A stretch of DNA of 64,000 nt, taken from the NCBI GenBank assembly GCA_003569245.1, contig BGOM01000011.1:1-64000 (forward strand), read 5' to 3'. Every line of letters begins with the position of its first letter. Position 1 is the first letter of the stretch. Both the position numbers and the translations under genes were made by a program. The DNA comes from Opitutia bacterium. Its GTDB lineage: Bacteria > Verrucomicrobiota > Verrucomicrobiia > Opitutales > UBA953. Positions 62,328 through 64,000 of the stretch are shown one piece after another. The notes beneath the pieces are model-generated. The model made no database searches, had not been told where the DNA came from, and saw only the letters and a list, made by a program, of their open reading frames with translations.

Positions 62328-63533
62328 TCACTTCTTCGCCTGCATCAGCCCGATCAACTTCCGGGCGCACGCCTGGGCGAAGGCCGGGTCGTTGATCTCC
62401 AGCGCGAACTCGTGGACCGGAACCAAGGCGTGCTGCTTCAGGGCGCCGAACAGGGCCTGATCGGCGGCGGTGTCATGGAAAGCCTTGCCCGGGGCGCTGA
62501 TCACGCTGATCGCCTTTGTCGGGATCAGGATGGCCGCGCCGGCCCGGTAGGCGTTGGCCTTGAGCGCGACGATCCGGCCGAGCTCGGCCGACTCCGCGGC
62601 GTCGGTGCGCATGAGCGTCACCTGCGGGTTATGCACGTAGAAGGTGCGGCCGGCGAACTTGGCGGGGATGGAGGCCTGCTCGCCGAAGTTGACCATGTCG
62701 AGGCAGCCCGGGGCGACGACGACCGGCACGCCGGCCTTGGCGGCGGCGTCCATGCGCTCGGGGCCGGCGTTCAGGACGCCGCCGACCAGCTCGTCGGCCC
62801 ACTCGGTCGTGGTCACGTCGAGCACGCCGGCGACGATGCCGCTCTCGATGACGGATTCCATGATCCGTCCGCCGGTGCCCGTCGCCGCGAAGACGAGGAC
62901 CTCGTAGCCCGCGGCCTCGAGGACCTTCTTGGCCTCGGTGACGCAAGCGGTGGTGTTGCCGAACTGGCTGGCCACGACCAGCGGGCGGCCGGCTTCGACC
63001 TTGGGCTCGCTCTCGACCATGCCGCAGATGGCGCCGGCGGCGCGGGTGAAGATGACGCGAGAGAGGCGGTTGAGGCCGGCGACGTCGGCGATGCTGGGCA
63101 TCATCGTGATGTCCTTCGTGCCGAGGTAAGGAGCGACGTTCCCGGCGGCCAGCGTGGAGACCATCAGCTTGGGGAAGCCGAGGGGCAGGGCGCGCATCGC
63201 GGCCGTGGCGATGGCCGTGCCGCCGCCGCCGCCGAGCGAGACGACGCCCTGGATGCGGCCGGCCGCGGCCAGCTGAGCGAGCATGACCGGCGCGGCCTTG
63301 GTCATGGCGACGACGCACTCGCCCCGGTCCTGCCGGGCCATCAGGGTGGCGAGGTCGATGCCGGCGGCCGCGGCGACCTGCTCGCGGGTGACGTCGGGGA
63401 CGACCGTCGCCGGACCGCCGGTACCGACGTCGATCAGCACGGTCTTGTGCCCGCGGGCGGCGATCAGACCGGCGACGAAGGCATGCTCCTCGCCCTTGGA
63501 ATCAAGCGTCCCGAGTACCGCGATCGTCGCCAT
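62328..63533 (-). CDS. Tm-1-like ATP-binding domain protein (UPF0261)
   Basis: A 401-residue protein homologous to the ATP-binding half of the tomato virus-resistance protein Tm-1. It shows IAVLGTLDSKGEEHAFVAGL, VLIDVGTGGPA, GVVSLGGGGGTAIATAAMRA, PKLMVSTLAAGNVAPYLGTK, DITMMPSIADVAGLNRLSRV and VFAATGTGGRIMESVIESG. No reaction is established for the bacterial members. The next gene upstream is a PEP-hydrolase-family protein, 12 bp away. In fungi and plants the two are fused in one chain, so they probably act together. Context here is a pectin-like degradation unit. Confidence 0.92.
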   Translation of the reverse strand: MATIAVLGTLDSKGEEHAFVAGLIAARGHKTVLIDVGTGGPATVVPDVTREQVAAAAGIDLATLMARQDRGECVVAMTKAAPVMLAQLAAAGRIQGVVSLGGGGGTAIATAAMRALPLGFPKLMVSTLAAGNVAPYLGTKDITMMPSIADVAGLNRLSRVIFTRAAGAICGMVESEPKVEAGRPLVVASQFGNTTACVTEAKKVLEAAGYEVLVFAATGTGGRIMESVIESGIVAGVLDVTTTEWADELVGGVLNAGPERMDAAAKAGVPVVVAPGCLDMVNFGEQASIPAKFAGRTFYVHNPQVTLMRTDAAESAELGRIVALKANAYRAGAAILIPTKAISVISAPGKAFHDTAADQALFGALKQHALVPVHEFALEINDPAFAQACARKLIGLMQAKK

Positions 63534-63545
63534 GGTCGGACGTCC

Positions 63546-64000
63546 TCAGAAGTGCTTCCGCTTCACCGGGATCTGCTTGAAGCGCTTGGTCAGGTCGGTG
63601 AGCGACTGCTCGACGGCCATGCGTTCGAGGCTGGAAGCGCCGACGAAACCGTCGGTGTCGGTGTGCTCATTGATGAAGGCGGCGTCCTCCGGCGTGTTGA
63701 TCGGGCCGCCGTGCGAGAGGAAGATGAGGTCCTTGCGGACGGACTTGGCGGCGTCGATGATGCCCTGGGTGATCTTGGCGGCCTCGGGGAGGCTCATGGT
63801 GGCGTTGGTCACGCCGATGGAGCCGCCGACCGTGGTGCCCACGTGGGCGATGATGACGTCCGCGCCGGCCTCGGCCATCGCCTTGGACTCCTCGGGGGAG
63901 CCGACGTAGACGATGGTGAACAGCTCCATCTTGCGGGCGAGGGCGACGGTCTCGAACTCCTTCTTCACGCTCATGCCGGTCTCCTCGAGGATCTGGCGGA
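63546..64000 (-). CDS. PEP hydrolase-family TIM-barrel protein (5' end outside window)
   Basis: The C-terminal 150 residues of a phosphoenolpyruvate hydrolase-family (PF09370, 'TIM-barrel signal transduction') protein. The frame stays open to the window end: RQILEETGMSVKKEFETV and ELFTIVYVGSPEESKAMA. Further marks are AGADVIIAHVGTTVGGSIGV, DLIFLSHGGPINTPEDAAFI and GFVGASSLERMAVEQSLTDL. This is the common partner of Tm-1-like proteins. ATG 63972-63974 is internal, since homology continues upstream. It is the first visible gene of the four-gene minus-strand run. Confidence 0.92.
   Translation of the reverse strand, partial: RQILEETGMSVKKEFETVALARKMELFTIVYVGSPEESKAMAEAGADVIIAHVGTTVGGSIGVTNATMSLPEAAKITQGIIDAAKSVRKDLIFLSHGGPINTPEDAAFINEHTDTDGFVGASSLERMAVEQSLTDLTKRFKQIPVKRKHF

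Overview
The window looks like the chromosome of a high-GC member of the Verrucomicrobiota (PVC superphylum), most likely an Opitutae-type bacterium. This is inferred from three PSD1 (DUF1549/DUF1553)-DUF1501 gene pairs, several DUF1080 and PVC-type propeller/cytochrome proteins and a sulfatase, alongside ordinary bacterial housekeeping genes. Most starts lack a clear Shine-Dalgarno sequence and are preceded by C/T-rich DNA. I see no prophage, insertion sequence, CRISPR array, rRNA or tRNA.

Region 1 (about 1-24,000) is mainly housekeeping. It begins with the tail of an alkaline phosphatase and a broken redoxin gene. Next come cysE with an orphan GAF-domain sensor kinase, and a DedA membrane protein diverging from a glnD-msrA-rarA-dusB run. 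dnaA follows, with a 384-bp leader. cutC diverges from thiC, which has a TPP riboswitch. After these are a methyltransferase, an SGNH esterase, lexA with a two-box operator in its own promoter, a MenH-like hydrolase, a flavin-reductase-like protein, speA, and a SMUG1-like glycosylase coupled to a methyltransferase resembling mycobacterial Rv2952.

Region 2 (about 22,400-60,100) is a large secreted oxidation/hydrolysis island. It contains a cytochrome c-propeller dehydrogenase, a sulfatase, three PSD1-DUF1501 pairs, two DUF1080 proteins (three DUF1080 domains), an FAD oxidoreductase, a broken esterase and a 1363-residue ThuA/NPCBM/propeller/HEAT/cytochrome fusion. It also holds a Sel1-like protein, a DUF6797-like propeller protein, two alpha/beta hydrolases and a GMC oxidoreductase with its gluconate-2-dehydrogenase-type small subunit. 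Nearly every product has a Sec or Tat signal. At least five carry c-type heme motifs. Taken together this suggests periplasmic oxidative attack on sulfated or modified glycans, possibly through 3-keto-sugar intermediates; that pathway is inference.

Region 3 (about 60,090-64,000) is a tight minus-strand operon: a PEP-hydrolase-family protein (cut by the window edge), a Tm-1-like protein, a PL9-like parallel beta-helix protein and an EamA transporter. Its content points to pectin- or uronate-type carbohydrate use.

Three genes carry one or more frameshifting indels, mostly single bases in short homopolymers (199-757, 39484-40328, 50196-52441). These look at least partly like consensus errors rather than true decay, although the first also has an internal deletion.
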